Positions 16,683 through 26,665 of a DNA stretch of 64,000 nucleotides are shown in pieces (within the stretch, counting starts at the first letter, position 1; the number at the start of each line of letters is the position of its first letter). The translations under genes were made by a program, and so were the position numbers. Location: NCBI RefSeq assembly GCF_037153975.1, contig NZ_JBBAYJ010000017.1, positions 27,096 through 91,095 on the forward strand, given 5' to 3'. The notes under the pieces are model-generated. The model was not told the origin of the DNA. It saw only the letters and a program-made list of their open reading frames with translations, and did not search any database. The stretch comes from Aquipuribacter sp. SD81 (GTDB taxonomy: Bacteria > Actinomycetota > Actinomycetes > Actinomycetales > JBBAYJ01).

Positions 16683-17663
16683 ACGGATTCCCCCAAGCGT
16701 GTCCTCCTGGCGGCTCCCCGCGGCTACTGCGCCGGCGTCGACAGGGCCGTGGTGGCCGTCGAGAAGGCGCTGGAGCTCTACGGCCCGCCCGTGTACGTGC
16801 GCAAGCAGATCGTGCACAACAAGCACGTCGTGGAGACCCTCGCGGCCCGCGGCGCCGTCTTCGTCGACGAGACCGATGAGGTGCCGGAGGGCGCCCGGGT
16901 CGTGTTCAGCGCGCACGGCGTCTCGCCGCAGGTCCACGCCGAGGCGGCCCGCCGCATGCTGCAGACCATCGACGCGACGTGCCCGCTCGTGACCAAGGTG
17001 CACCGCGAGGCGGTCCGCTTCGCCGACGACGACTTCGACATCCTGCTCATCGGCCACGAGGGCCACGAGGAGGTCGAGGGCACCGCGGGCGAGGCGCCGG
17101 AGCGCATCCAGCTCGTCGACGGGCCCGACGACGTCGACGGCGTCGTCGTGCGCGACCCCTCACGGGTCGTGTGGCTGTCGCAGACCACGCTGAGCGTCGA
17201 CGAGACGATGGAGACGGTCCGCCGGCTGCGCGAGCGCTTCCCCGAGCTGCAGGACCCGCCGAGCGACGACATCTGCTACGCGACCCAGAACCGCCAGGTC
17301 GCGGTGAAGAAGGTCGCCCGCGAGGCCGAGCTCGTCATCGTGGTCGGCTCGGCGAACTCCTCCAACAGCGTCCGGCTCGTGGAGGTCGCGCTCGAGAACG
17401 GCGCGGACGCCTCCTACCGGGTGGACAACGTGCGCGAGATCGACGAGGCGTGGCTGGACGGCGTCTCGACGGTCGGCGTCACGTCCGGCGCGTCGGTGCC
17501 GGAGATCCTCGTCCGCGAGGTCCTCGACTGGCTGGCCGGGCGCGGCTACGGCTCGGTCGAGGAGGTCGTGACGGCGGAGGAGGACCTGCTGTTCTCGCTG
17601 CCGAAGGAGCTGCGCCGCGACATCAAGCAGGCCAAGCAGCAGGCCGCGGCCGCCCGGGCCTGA
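16680..17663 (+). CDS. ispH: 4-hydroxy-3-methylbut-2-enyl diphosphate reductase
   Basis: 327 residues from GTG 16680. Last enzyme of the non-mevalonate (MEP) isoprenoid pathway, making IPP and DMAPP. The three cysteines that hold the [4Fe-4S] cluster are in [18 protein letters not shown] and [11 protein letters not shown]; the catalytic Glu lies in the conserved SNSVRLVE region partner (TSGASVPE). FSAHGVSP and [11 protein letters not shown] are also family hallmarks. The gene is divergent from xseA and appears leaderless. The order xseB-xseA-ispH-ychF is a conserved actinobacterial block. Confidence 0.96.
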   Translation: MTDSPKRVLLAAPRGYCAGVDRAVVAVEKALELYGPPVYVRKQIVHNKHVVETLAARGAVFVDETDEVPEGARVVFSAHGVSPQVHAEAARRMLQTIDATCPLVTKVHREAVRFADDDFDILLIGHEGHEEVEGTAGEAPERIQLVDGPDDVDGVVVRDPSRVVWLSQTTLSVDETMETVRRLRERFPELQDPPSDDICYATQNRQVAVKKVAREAELVIVVGSANSSNSVRLVEVALENGADASYRVDNVREIDEAWLDGVSTVGVTSGASVPEILVREVLDWLAGRGYGSVEEVVTAEEDLLFSLPKELRRDIKQAKQQAAAARA

Positions 17664-17665
17664 CA

Positions 17666-17974
17666 GTGCCGGCCCGCGGGGACCGCTCCGGACCGCCCAC
17701 CGACTGGGTGAGCGGGGAGCGGGTGTTCGCGCCGCCCACCGGGACGCTGGACGTCGACTGGCTGGTGCCCGCGGTCCTCGAGGCCGTGCCGGGGTCGACG
17801 CCGGAGCAGGCGCGCACCGCGCTCGTCGCGGCCGCCACGGCGCCGGGCGGTCCCGACGACGCGGGTGAGCCGGCGGGGGAGACGGCGGAGGAGAGCCGGC
17901 CGGACGACCCCGACGAGGTGCGGCTCGCGGCGGACCGGGTGGTGGCCGAGGCCCGGCGGTCGTTCCGGGCCTGA
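17666..17974 (+). CDS. Hypothetical small protein downstream of ispH
   Basis: 102 residues from GTG 17666, three bases after the ispH stop and probably in its transcript. It contains TDWVSGERVFAPPTGTLDVDWLVPAVLEAVPGST split across the N-terminal half and an acidic C-terminal half ending EVRLAADRVVAEARRSFRA. No domain is recognised, and there is no signal peptide or membrane span. Coding status is supported by placement and actinobacterial codon bias; the opposite-strand frame is less convincing. Confidence 0.55.
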   Translation: MPARGDRSGPPTDWVSGERVFAPPTGTLDVDWLVPAVLEAVPGSTPEQARTALVAAATAPGGPDDAGEPAGETAEESRPDDPDEVRLAADRVVAEARRSFRA

Positions 17975-17987
17975 TCACAGCCGAGCC

Positions 17988-18302
17988 GTGACACCCGCCG
18001 AGCGACCCGATGAGGGCGCCGACGTGGGTGCCGACGTGGTCGCCGACGTGGGTGCCGACCCCATCCCGGGGATCGACGCGATGCTGAGCGGCGGGCACCC
18101 GAGCTCGCTCGGGCGGACCGCCGAGGTGGTCGACCTCGTGCTCGCCGACGGCCGGGGCGTCAGGACGCAGACCGCCGCGGGCCGTCGAGCTCTGCGCCGC
18201 CGGCGTGCTTGGGGTGGCTCCGGCCCCGCGGAGCGACGGAGCCCGGTCGGCCGTCCGGGCCCTCCGGGTCGGCGAGGCCGTCGAGCAGCTCCGGGGCCGT
18301 GA
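17988..18302 (+). pseudogene. Probable truncated HEAT-like small protein
   Basis: An open frame of 104 codons from GTG 17988. After a repeat-derived ADVGADVVADVGAD segment it reads IDAMLSGGHPSSLGRT followed by AEVVDLVLAD, which I recognise as the conserved N-terminal part of a bacterial HEAT-repeat-like family (GGHPNSLGRT...VVE.VLADP). In that family the next segment should describe a D-E-V-V-R-L-R helix; here the frame changes at once to an Arg-rich, non-conserved stretch that overlaps the 3' end of rmuC. This suggests a deletion that joined the gene remnant to the end of rmuC. Family recall is from memory, so confidence is moderate. Confidence 0.45.
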
Positions 18303-19368
18303 GGGGCCGCGGCACCGCGTCGAGCGCCGCGAGCTCGGCGAGGCCGTCGTCGACGACGCCCAGGTCGCGCATCCGCCGCGCCGTGACGAGCACCCGGGTC
18401 TCCAGCGAGCCGACCATCGTGTTGTACGCCTCGACCGAGCGGTGCAGGTCACGGCCGAGGCGCTGCGCGTGCCCCCCGAGCGTGCCGAGCCGCGCGTGGA
18501 GCTCGCGGCCCACCTCGAACAGCTCGCGCGCGGAGCCGGCGAGCGCCTCCTGCTGCCAGGTGAGCGCGACGGTCCGCAGCAGCGCGAGGAGCGTCGTCGG
18601 CGTGGCGAGCACGACCCGCTTCGCCATGGCGGCCTCCAGCAGCGCCGGGTCCGCGTCGCACGCGGCGGCGAGGAACGCCTCGCCGGGCACGAAGCACACG
18701 ACCAGCTCCGGCGACGGCTCGAAGGCCGTCCAGTACTCCTTGGCCGCGAGCGCGTCGACGTGGCGGCGCAGCGAGGCGGCGTGGGCGGCGTGGTCCTGCT
18801 CGAGGAAACCCGCGAGTGGCGCCTTCGCGTCGACGACGACGTGCTTGCCGCCGGGCAGACGCACCACGAGGTCCGGCCGTACCGCCGCGCCTGCGCGCGA
18901 GGTCCCCGACGCCTGCGCCGTGAAGTCGACCCGCTCGAGCATGCCCGCGTGCTCGACGACCCGGCGCAGCTGCACCTCCCCCCATGCGCCGCGGACGTTG
19001 GGCGAGCGGAGCGCTCCCGCGAGCGCCTCGGTCTGCGAGCGCAGGGCCTCGTTCGTGCTCGCGAGCCCGCTCAGCTGCTCGCGGAGGCCGGCGTACTGGT
19101 CGACGCGGTCGCGTTCGAGCACCGACACCTGCCGCTCGACCCGCGCGAGGGCCGAGGTGAGGGGGGCGAGCGCACGGTCGGTGCCGTCGCGCTCGGCGAG
19201 CGTGCGGCGGAGGTCGTCGGCCTGCGAGCGGACCATGTCGCGCTCCGCTACCACCTGGGCGTGCTCCGCCCGTGCCCGGGCGCGCAGCAGCGTGGTCGCG
19301 GCGGCCGCACCGGCTGCGGTGCCGAGCAGCAGGCCGAGCACGAGGAGCAGGAGGGGGAGCGGGTCCAT
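18160..19368 (-). CDS. rmuC: DNA recombination protein RmuC
   Basis: 402 residues. One N-terminal membrane helix (MDPLPLLLLVLGLLLG) is followed by a coiled coil (residues ~30-120) and the RmuC nuclease-like core with NVRGAWGEVQLRRVVEHAG, VVDAKAPL (catalytic D-x-K of the PD-(D/E)XK fold) and YWTAFEPSPELVVCFVPGEA. RmuC limits DNA inversions at short inverted repeats in E. coli, of which this window has several. The C-terminal ~30 residues are not conserved and are coded over a plus-strand gene remnant, so the natural C-terminus may have been changed by a rearrangement. Start ATG 19368; divergent from ychF. Confidence 0.92.
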   Translation of the reverse strand: MDPLPLLLLVLGLLLGTAAGAAAATTLLRARARAEHAQVVAERDMVRSQADDLRRTLAERDGTDRALAPLTSALARVERQVSVLERDRVDQYAGLREQLSGLASTNEALRSQTEALAGALRSPNVRGAWGEVQLRRVVEHAGMLERVDFTAQASGTSRAGAAVRPDLVVRLPGGKHVVVDAKAPLAGFLEQDHAAHAASLRRHVDALAAKEYWTAFEPSPELVVCFVPGEAFLAAACDADPALLEAAMAKRVVLATPTTLLALLRTVALTWQQEALAGSARELFEVGRELHARLGTLGGHAQRLGRDLHRSVEAYNTMVGSLETRVLVTARRMRDLGVVDDGLAELAALDAVPRPLTAPELLDGLADPEGPDGRPGSVAPRGRSHPKHAGGAELDGPRRSAS

Positions 19369-19438
19369 ACGGCGATGGTCCGCCGCGGCCCGGACACAAC
19401 CCGGCAGCGACGCGCGCCGGGGCTCGCCGGCACCCCCG

Positions 19439-19452
19439 TAGACTCCCCGCAC

Positions 19453-19455
<3 letters not shown>
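19439..19455 (+). promoter_or_regulatory. Leaderless promoter of ychF (-10 TAGACT)
   Basis: TAGACT at 19439-19444 is 8 nt upstream of the GTG start. No ribosome binding site lies between them. Confidence 0.55.
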
Positions 19456-20531
<1,076 letters not shown>

Positions 20532-20550
<19 letters not shown>

Positions 20551-20571
20551 GGGTTCCGCTTCGACGTCTGA
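20532..20571 (+). repeat. Duplicated 3' end of ychF
   Basis: The 19 bp that end ychF (20532-20550, including its TGA) are repeated at 20553-20571 with one change, after a 2-bp spacer. The second copy also ends in TGA. Confidence 0.85.
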
Positions 20572-20639
20572 CCGGGCCGCGCCCGGCCGAGCCGCTGCGC
20601 GCCGCCCCCCGGGCAGGGGTGGGTCGTCGCGCGCTCGCG

Positions 20640-20766
20640 ACGGGTGCTGGCTGGGAAGGCGCGACACGCCGGACCCGACCAGCAGGAGCCAGCACTCGTC
20701 GCAACATGACGAGTGCTGGGTCTGCGGCGGCTCGGCCGGCGTGTCGGCCCCTCCCACCCAGCCCGC
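20640..20766. repeat. Long nested palindrome with 12-bp central hairpin
   Basis: Centre: a perfect 12-bp stem (20689-20700 with 20708-20719, CCAGCACTCGTC and its complement) with a 7-nt loop GCAACAT. On both sides, at equal 16-nt distance, are CGACACGCCGG and CCGGCGTGTCG (a perfect 11-bp outer stem), and beyond them GCTGGG and CCCAGC. The sequence between the paired blocks is not complementary. It could be a terminator, a MITE-like element or a structured RNA. Confidence 0.8.
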
Positions 20767-20840
20767 GTCGTGAGCGTCGCGGTACCTACCCTGTGGCTCG
20801 GCCCGGTCGGGCGGCGAACCGGACCGACGCGCGTTGCGGA

Positions 20841-20887
20841 GGCCGGCGGGACGGCCGGTGGCCGGCGGGACGGCCGGTGGCCGGCGG
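20841..20887. repeat. 19-bp tandem repeat, 2.5 copies
   Basis: Unit GGCCGGCGGGACGGCCGGT occurs at 20841-20859 and 20860-20878 and partly at 20879-20887, just upstream of the TauE/SafE gene. Confidence 0.85.
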
Positions 20888-20909
20888 TCCCGCCGCGGGA
20901 CGGCAGGCT

Positions 20910-21737
20910 GTGACGGTGCCCAGCGACGCCGTCGTGCTCGACCCCCTCACCCTCAGCGCGTGCCTGGTCGTCGTCGCGCTCGGGGCGCTCGTGCAGGGGG
21001 TGCTCGGCTTCGGCCTCGCGCTCCTTGCCGTGCCGGTGCTCGTGTTCCTCGTCCCTGGGCTCGTGCCCGTCGGGGTGCTCGTGGCGGTCCTGCCGCTGGT
21101 CGTGCTGCAGGCGCTCCGGGAGCGTGCGCACGTCGACGCCCGGGGCTTCGGCTGGGCGCTCGTAGGGCGCGTGCCCGGCGGGCTGGCCGGGGCCGCGGCC
21201 GTCGCCCTGCTGCCGGTGCGGGGACTGCAGCTGCTCGTGGCGGCCACGGTGCTCGCCGCCGTCGGTGCGGCGGTCCACGCCGACAGTCCCCGCCGGGTCC
21301 GCCGAGACGGGCTGGCCGGGCCTGACCCCGAGCTTGCCGTCCTCCCGCCCGCCGGCGGCGCGACGGCACGACAGCCCCGCCGGGCCACGCTCGCGCTCGC
21401 CGGTGCCCTCAGCGGCCTCGGCGGCACGACCTCGGGCATCGGCGGGCCGCCGATGGCGATCGCGTACCGGAACGCGGGCGGGCAGGTGCTGCGGGCCACG
21501 CTCGCGACGTTCTTCCTCGTCGGCGCCCTGCTCAGCCTCGGCTCGCTCCTCGCGGTCGGCGAGGTGAGCACGGCGAGCCTCGCCCAGGGTGCGGTCCTCG
21601 TCCCGGCCGTCGTCGTCGGGTACCTCGCCGCCGCTCCGCTGCGGCGCCGGGTCGACCCCGTCCGGGTGCGGCAGGCGGTCCTCGTCGTCTCCGCGGCTGC
21701 CGGTGCGGGCCTCCTCGTGCAGGCGCTGCTGCCGTGA
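20910..21737 (+). CDS. TauE/SafE-family sulfite/anion exporter permease
   Basis: 275 residues from GTG 20910 (a second GTG at 20916 is equally possible; neither has a clear ribosome site). Seven to eight hydrophobic helices in two related halves. GALVQGVLGFGLALLAVPVL in the first half and SGLGGTTSGIGGPPMAIAY (the G-x-x-G-x-G-G-P-P pattern) in the second are characteristic of the TauE/SafE/YfcA family (DUF81), membrane exporters linked to sulfite, sulfoacetate or other sulfur compounds. No sulfur genes are adjacent, so the substrate is unknown. The upstream region is repeat-rich. Confidence 0.88.
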   Translation: MTVPSDAVVLDPLTLSACLVVVALGALVQGVLGFGLALLAVPVLVFLVPGLVPVGVLVAVLPLVVLQALRERAHVDARGFGWALVGRVPGGLAGAAAVALLPVRGLQLLVAATVLAAVGAAVHADSPRRVRRDGLAGPDPELAVLPPAGGATARQPRRATLALAGALSGLGGTTSGIGGPPMAIAYRNAGGQVLRATLATFFLVGALLSLGSLLAVGEVSTASLAQGAVLVPAVVVGYLAAAPLRRRVDPVRVRQAVLVVSAAAGAGLLVQALLP

Positions 21738-21964
21738 GGTCGCTCCCAGGCGTTACCCAGGCACCGCCCGGTTTGTCACGGTGCGTGCGCGAATGTGCCG
21801 TGCTGCTACCGCGCGGTGACGACGGTACGCGCACGACGGTTGCGACTCGGTAACGAGGGGCCTCCGTTCTTGCGGTCGTCGTCCGGTCTGCGGCATGTTT
21901 CGGCGGTCACCCGCCGTTCCGGCCAGAAACCGTGCGGCGACAGAAACCTGATGGAGGATCCCCA

Positions 21965-23740
21965 GTGATCAGCACCCGGACAAGCGCGAAGGTCATCGCG
22001 CTGCTCGCCGGCTCCGCCCTCGTCCTCAGCGCCTGCGCGACGTCGGACGACGGTGCCGCGGAGGGCGAGGCCACGGCCGGCGGCGGCGACGCGGCGACGG
22101 CGGAGCCCACGGACACCGGCGCGAGCGCCGGCGAGGCCGCTGGCAGCGGCACGTTCACGTGGGCCTACGAGCAGGAGATCTTCTCGTACAACTCGGACAC
22201 CGCCGAGACCAACGCCTCCGCGAACGCAGTCGCCCTCAACCCCGTCCTGCGCGGGTTCTGGTACTTCGGTCCCGAGGGCACCGTCGAGCCGGACGAGGAG
22301 TTCGGCACGTTCGAGGTCACGAGCGAGGACCCGCTGACGATCGACTACACGTTCGCCGAGGAGGCCGTCTGGTCCGACGGCGAGCCGATCGACTGCGACG
22401 ACGCCGTCCTGTACTGGGCGGCCCAGAACGGTGGCTTCCCCGAGTTCTCCGCCGCCGGCAACACCGGCTACGAGTCGCACGCGCGCCCCGACTGCGAGGA
22501 CGGCGACAAGTCGTTCACCGTCACGTACGACACGCCGTACGCCGACTACGCGGCCACCTACGGCGCCATGAAGCCGGCCCACGTGCTCGAGCGCGAGAGC
22601 GGCGTCGAGGACATCATCGCCGCGGTCGACGCCGGCGACGCCGAGGCCCTCTCCCCGGCCGCCGAGTTCTGGAACACCGGCTGGAACTTCGCGCCGGGCG
22701 AGTGGAACTCCGAGACCGCGCTGTCCTCCGGCCCGTACGTGGTCGACAGCTGGGAGGCCGGCCAGTCGCTCACCTACACGGCCAACCCCGAGTGGTGGGG
22801 CACGCCGCCGGCCAGCGACACCATCGTCACGCGCTTCATCGCGCAGGACGCCCAGGCCCAGGCGCTGCAGAACGGCGAGATCCAGGCCATGGCGCCCCAG
22901 CCCAGCCCCGACCTGCTCGCGCAGCTCGAGGCGATCGGCGACTCCATCGAGGTCGCCGGCCAGGACCAGTACACGTACGAGCACTGGGACTTCAACTTCC
23001 AGGGCGAGTTCGCGGACCCGGTGCTGCGTGAGGCGTTCGCCCTCTGCATCCCCCGCCAGACCATGATCGACAACCTCATCGCCCCGCTCAACCCCGAGGC
23101 CGAGGTGCTGAACGCGCGCTTCAGCTTCCCGTTCGAGCCCGACTACGAGGCCATCGTCGGCGCGGCCTACGACGGCCAGTCCGAGCAGGACATCGAGGCC
23201 GCCGCCGCGCTCCTCGAGGAGAACGGCCTCACGGGCACCACGCTGCGCCTCGGCCACAACGCGAACCCGCGTCGTCAGCAGGAGGCCGCCCTCATCGTCG
23301 ACGCCTGCGGCCCGAACGGCGCCGGCTTCGACGTGCAGGACATCGGCAACGAGAACTTCTTCGAGGCCGACGGCGAGCTCGCCACGGGTGCCTTCGACGT
23401 CGCGCAGTTCGCGTGGGCGGGCTCCCCGCTCAAGTCGGGCTCCGTCTCGACGTTCGAGTGCGTCCCCGAGGGTGAGCCCAAGGGCAACAACAACGGCTAC
23501 TACTGCAACGAGGAGGTCGACGCCCTGCTCGATCAGCTCGTGCAGGAGCCCGACGCCGACGCGCAGACCGAGCTCGTGACGCAGATCGAGACGATCCTCT
23601 GGGAGGACCTCGCCACGATCCCGGGCTTCACCTTCCCCGGCCTGCTCGCCACGACCTCCGGTGTCGAGGGCGTCGTGTACAACCCGACCCAGGCCGACCT
23701 CACGTGGAACGCGTGGGAGTGGGCGAACACCGCGCAGTGA
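21965..23740 (+). CDS. Peptide-type ABC transporter substrate-binding lipoprotein (SBP family 5)
   Basis: 591 residues from GTG 21965, with a GGAGG site 7 nt upstream that decides this start over an in-frame GTG at 21932. Signal peptide with lipobox LSAC, then a low-complexity Ala/Gly/Glu/Thr linker and the SBP_bac_5 fold: EAVWSDGEPIDCDDAVLYW, SSGPYVVDSWEAGQSLTY, NPEWWG and a C-terminal DxxxxNAWEW. It should bind peptides or another bulky solute outside the membrane for the DppBCDF-like complex encoded downstream. A strong hairpin after the stop probably allows more of this protein than of the membrane parts. It is LpqW-like in mycobacterial terms, given the position ahead of typA. Confidence 0.92.
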   Translation: MISTRTSAKVIALLAGSALVLSACATSDDGAAEGEATAGGGDAATAEPTDTGASAGEAAGSGTFTWAYEQEIFSYNSDTAETNASANAVALNPVLRGFWYFGPEGTVEPDEEFGTFEVTSEDPLTIDYTFAEEAVWSDGEPIDCDDAVLYWAAQNGGFPEFSAAGNTGYESHARPDCEDGDKSFTVTYDTPYADYAATYGAMKPAHVLERESGVEDIIAAVDAGDAEALSPAAEFWNTGWNFAPGEWNSETALSSGPYVVDSWEAGQSLTYTANPEWWGTPPASDTIVTRFIAQDAQAQALQNGEIQAMAPQPSPDLLAQLEAIGDSIEVAGQDQYTYEHWDFNFQGEFADPVLREAFALCIPRQTMIDNLIAPLNPEAEVLNARFSFPFEPDYEAIVGAAYDGQSEQDIEAAAALLEENGLTGTTLRLGHNANPRRQQEAALIVDACGPNGAGFDVQDIGNENFFEADGELATGAFDVAQFAWAGSPLKSGSVSTFECVPEGEPKGNNNGYYCNEEVDALLDQLVQEPDADAQTELVTQIETILWEDLATIPGFTFPGLLATTSGVEGVVYNPTQADLTWNAWEWANTAQ

Positions 23741-23788
23741 CGTCGGTCTGACGCCACTGCAGCAGCACCACCGCACCAGCAGCACGAC

Positions 23789-23823
23789 GGACGGGGCCCC
23801 GCCCACCAGGCGGGGCCCCGTCC
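23789..23823 (+). terminator. Intercistronic hairpin after the binding-protein gene
   Basis: A perfect 15-bp stem (GGACGGGGCCCCGCC at 23789-23803 with 23809-23823) and a 5-nt loop CACCA, 48 bp after the SBP stop. It can act as a partial terminator or as a 3' stabilising structure between the binding-protein and permease genes. Confidence 0.85.
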
Positions 23824-24024
23824 CCGTGCCGGACGCCCTCAGGCGTTCCGAGCACCCGCACGCACGACGTAGGCTCGGTGCGGCGGACGGCACGGGGCTG
23901 ACCCGGTCACGACCGGGACACACGACGGCGTGGCTCCCGTGCCGCGAGACCGTCGGGCACGCCCGAGGAGCCCCCCACCAGAGGGTCGAGGACGGGTCCG
24001 GCCGAGACAACCAGGAGGCCAGCG

Positions 24025-25551
24025 ATGGGCGTGTTCGTCGTGCGTCGCGTCATCATCTCGATCTTCACGCTGCTCGCGGCGACCTTCGTCGTCTACCTGC
24101 TCGTCGTGAACTCCGGTGACCCGCTGGAGGAGCTCTACCCGATCCCCAACGCCGACCAGCGCGAGGCGGCGATCGAGGGGCGCATCGAGCTGCTCGGCCT
24201 CGACCAACCCGTCCTGCAGCGCTACGTCGGCTGGCTGAGCGGCGCCGCCGGCTGCCTGGTCGGCGCGTGCGACCTCGGGCAGTCCATCGAGCAGCAGGAG
24301 GTCACGACGCTGCTCGCGCAGGCCATGGCCTCGACCATCCGCCTCGTGACGGCCGCGACGTTCCTCGCGATCATCTTCGGCGTCACGGTCGGCATCGTCT
24401 CGGCGCTGCGGCAGTACACGGGCTTCGACTACGTCGTCACCTTCCTCGCCTTCCTCTTCTTCTCCCTGCCGATCTTCTGGGTGGCGGTGCTGCTCAAGGA
24501 GTTCGGCGCCATCCGCCTCAACGACTGGCTGGCCGACCCCGGCATCCCCCTGTGGGTGACGGTCGCGCTCGCCGTGGTCGCGGCGGCGGTGTGGCAGGCC
24601 GTCCTCGGCGGGGCGGCGCGACGACGGCTCGTGGTGGCCGCGGTCGCGGCCGCGGCGACCGCGGGCGTGCTCGTCTACCTCGACGCCGTCGAGTGGTTCG
24701 CGCGCCCTGCGCTCGGGCCCGTGCTTGTCGTGTTCATCAGCCTCGGCTGGGCGCTGGGCATCACGTTCCTCGTCTCGGGCCTGCGCAACCTGCGCGTGCT
24801 CTACGCGAGCCTGGCCGCGACCGCCGGCGGCCTGATCGGGGCCACGCTGCTGGCCGGGCCGCTGCGCGACCCGTCGTGGCTGCTCATCGGACTGTGCACC
24901 GTGGGCCTCATCGCGCTCGGCGTCGTCGCCGGCGTCCTGCTCGGCGGGCTGGACCGGCCGCAGGCCGTCCGCGCGGCGGTGTTCTCCGCCCTGCTGACGG
25001 GTGCGACGGTGTTCACCGACTACGTGCTCGTCGCCTTCTCGGGCTACTCCGACCGCGTCAACGGCCGCATCGTCAAGACGATCGGGTCGGGCACGCCGAA
25101 CTTCACCGGCACCTTCTGGGAGGTGTGGCTGGACCGCAGCGCCTCGCTCGTCCTGCCGACCGCCGCCCTCATCCTCATCTCGTTCGCGACGTACACCCGC
25201 TACACGCGCGCGTCGATGCTCGAGGTGCTCAACATGGACTACGTCCGGACCGCCCGGGCCAAGGGTCTGACGGAGCGGACGGTCACGGTCCGGCACGCCT
25301 TCCGCAACGCGCTCATCCCCGTCACGACGCTCGCGGCCTTCGACTTCGGCGCCGTCATCGGCGGCGCGGTCATCACCGAGACGGTCTTCGGCTGGTCGGG
25401 CATGGGCCAGCTGTTCGTGACGGGGCTGCGGAACGTCGACCCGAACCCGGTCATGGGCTTCTTCGTCGTGACGGCCGTGCTCGTCGTCCTGTTCAACCTC
25501 GTGGCGGACATCCTCTACGCCTACCTCGACCCCCGGATCCGGCTGTCGTGA
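24025..25551 (+). CDS. Oligopeptide ABC transporter permease DppB-like, with inserted membrane domain
   Basis: 508 residues; the usual DppB length is 310-340. The N-terminal part (MGVFVVRRVIISIFTLLAATF, DQPVLQRYVGWL) and the C-terminal part (FATYTRYTRASMLEVLNMDY with the EAA loop ARAKGLTERTV, then VFGWSGMGQLFV) are canonical. Between them, residues ~170-335 form an extra block of five to six hydrophobic helices with no match to the DppB fold. The frame is unbroken and codon use unchanged, so it is an insertion rather than a frameshift. The ribosome site AGGAGG lies 9 nt upstream of the ATG. First gene after the intercistronic hairpin. Confidence 0.92.
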   Translation: MGVFVVRRVIISIFTLLAATFVVYLLVVNSGDPLEELYPIPNADQREAAIEGRIELLGLDQPVLQRYVGWLSGAAGCLVGACDLGQSIEQQEVTTLLAQAMASTIRLVTAATFLAIIFGVTVGIVSALRQYTGFDYVVTFLAFLFFSLPIFWVAVLLKEFGAIRLNDWLADPGIPLWVTVALAVVAAAVWQAVLGGAARRRLVVAAVAAAATAGVLVYLDAVEWFARPALGPVLVVFISLGWALGITFLVSGLRNLRVLYASLAATAGGLIGATLLAGPLRDPSWLLIGLCTVGLIALGVVAGVLLGGLDRPQAVRAAVFSALLTGATVFTDYVLVAFSGYSDRVNGRIVKTIGSGTPNFTGTFWEVWLDRSASLVLPTAALILISFATYTRYTRASMLEVLNMDYVRTARAKGLTERTVTVRHAFRNALIPVTTLAAFDFGAVIGGAVITETVFGWSGMGQLFVTGLRNVDPNPVMGFFVVTAVLVVLFNLVADILYAYLDPRIRLS

Positions 25552-25606
25552 CGGTCCAGCGCCCGACCGACGACGACCGCCCCCGCCCGCGACCGGAGGA
25601 GGACCG

Positions 25607-26665
25607 ATGACCGTCCCGCCCACGAACGACGAGGACCGCAACCCGAACGCGACCGAGCTTAAGGACGACGTGTCGGCTCGGGAGGTCGACGACCACTCCG
25701 GCACCGGCGTCCCGTCGCAGCGCTCGGAGGAGCAGGGCTTCAGCGTCAAGGCCCGCACGCAGCGCGAGCTGGTGCTCCGCCGCTTCCTGCGCCACCGCGC
25801 GGCGATGGTCGCGCTCTTCCTCTTCGTCGCGATCGTGGTGCTCGCCGTGTCGAGCATCGGCGCGGGACCCATCCCCGGCTGGTGGGACAAGTCGTACCTG
25901 ACGACCGGCGCGGTCGTCGACGGCGGGCGGCCCACGCTCGACGTGCTGCCGGCCTTCGTCGACGGCGACGGCCTCGCCTGGGGCGAGCACCCGTTCGGGC
26001 AGGACAGCGTCGGTCGCGACTACTTCGCCACCACCATGCGCGGGGCGCAGCAGTCGCTGCAGATCGCGCTGCTCGTGGGGCTGGTCTCCACCTTCGTCGG
26101 GACGGTGGTCGGGGCCGTCGCCGGCTACTTCGGCGGTCTCGCGGAGACGGGCCTCATGCGCGTCGTCGACGTCATCATCGCCATCCCGCTGCTCGTCCTC
26201 GCCGCCGTGGTCGCCCGCGGCACCGACGGCACCGCCATCGTCCTCGGGCTGTTCCTCGGCATCGTCGTGTGGACGAGCCTCGCGCGACTCATCCGCGGGG
26301 AGGTGCTCTCGCTCAAGGAGCGCGAGTTCGTGGAGGCGGCCCGGGCGATGGGGGCGAGCCCGTTCCGGATCATCACCCGGCACGTCCTGCCCAACACCGT
26401 CTCGACGATCATCGTGAACGCCACGCTGACGATCGCCGCGGCGATCCTGCTGGAGACGGCGCTCAGCTTCCTCGGGTTCGGCGTGCAGCCGCCCGACACG
26501 AGCCTCGGCCGCCTCATCAGCACGTACCAGACGGCCTTCGCGACCCGGCCGTGGCTGTTCTGGTTCCCCGGCCTGTTCATCATCGGCATCGCCCTCACCA
26601 TCAACTTCATCGGCGACGGTCTGCGCGACGCGTTCGACCCGCGCCAGAACAAGGTGCGCGCATGA
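25607..26665 (+). CDS. Oligopeptide ABC transporter permease DppC-like
   Basis: 352 residues. A ~60-residue hydrophilic, acidic N-terminus (longer than usual) precedes the first membrane helix; the permease core shows [20 protein letters not shown], the EAA loop [21 protein letters not shown] and [18 protein letters not shown], all standard for DppC/OppC. The ATG at 25607 has GGAGGAGG just upstream, and the gene ends in an ATGA overlap with the next ATPase gene. It forms the channel together with the DppB-like protein. Confidence 0.94.
   Translation: MTVPPTNDEDRNPNATELKDDVSAREVDDHSGTGVPSQRSEEQGFSVKARTQRELVLRRFLRHRAAMVALFLFVAIVVLAVSSIGAGPIPGWWDKSYLTTGAVVDGGRPTLDVLPAFVDGDGLAWGEHPFGQDSVGRDYFATTMRGAQQSLQIALLVGLVSTFVGTVVGAVAGYFGGLAETGLMRVVDVIIAIPLLVLAAVVARGTDGTAIVLGLFLGIVVWTSLARLIRGEVLSLKEREFVEAARAMGASPFRIITRHVLPNTVSTIIVNATLTIAAAILLETALSFLGFGVQPPDTSLGRLISTYQTAFATRPWLFWFPGLFIIGIALTINFIGDGLRDAFDPRQNKVRA

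Larger units (their letters stand above)
20551..20909. other. Structured intergenic region after ychF
   Basis: 359 bp without a convincing gene. It contains the ychF tail duplication, a large nested palindrome (20640-20766) and a 19-bp tandem repeat (20841-20887). No conserved protein frame was found on either strand. Confidence 0.6.

Noticed and set aside
20640..20766. Insertion sequence at the large palindrome
   Set aside because: No transposase frame and no target-site duplication were seen; only a non-autonomous element remains possible.
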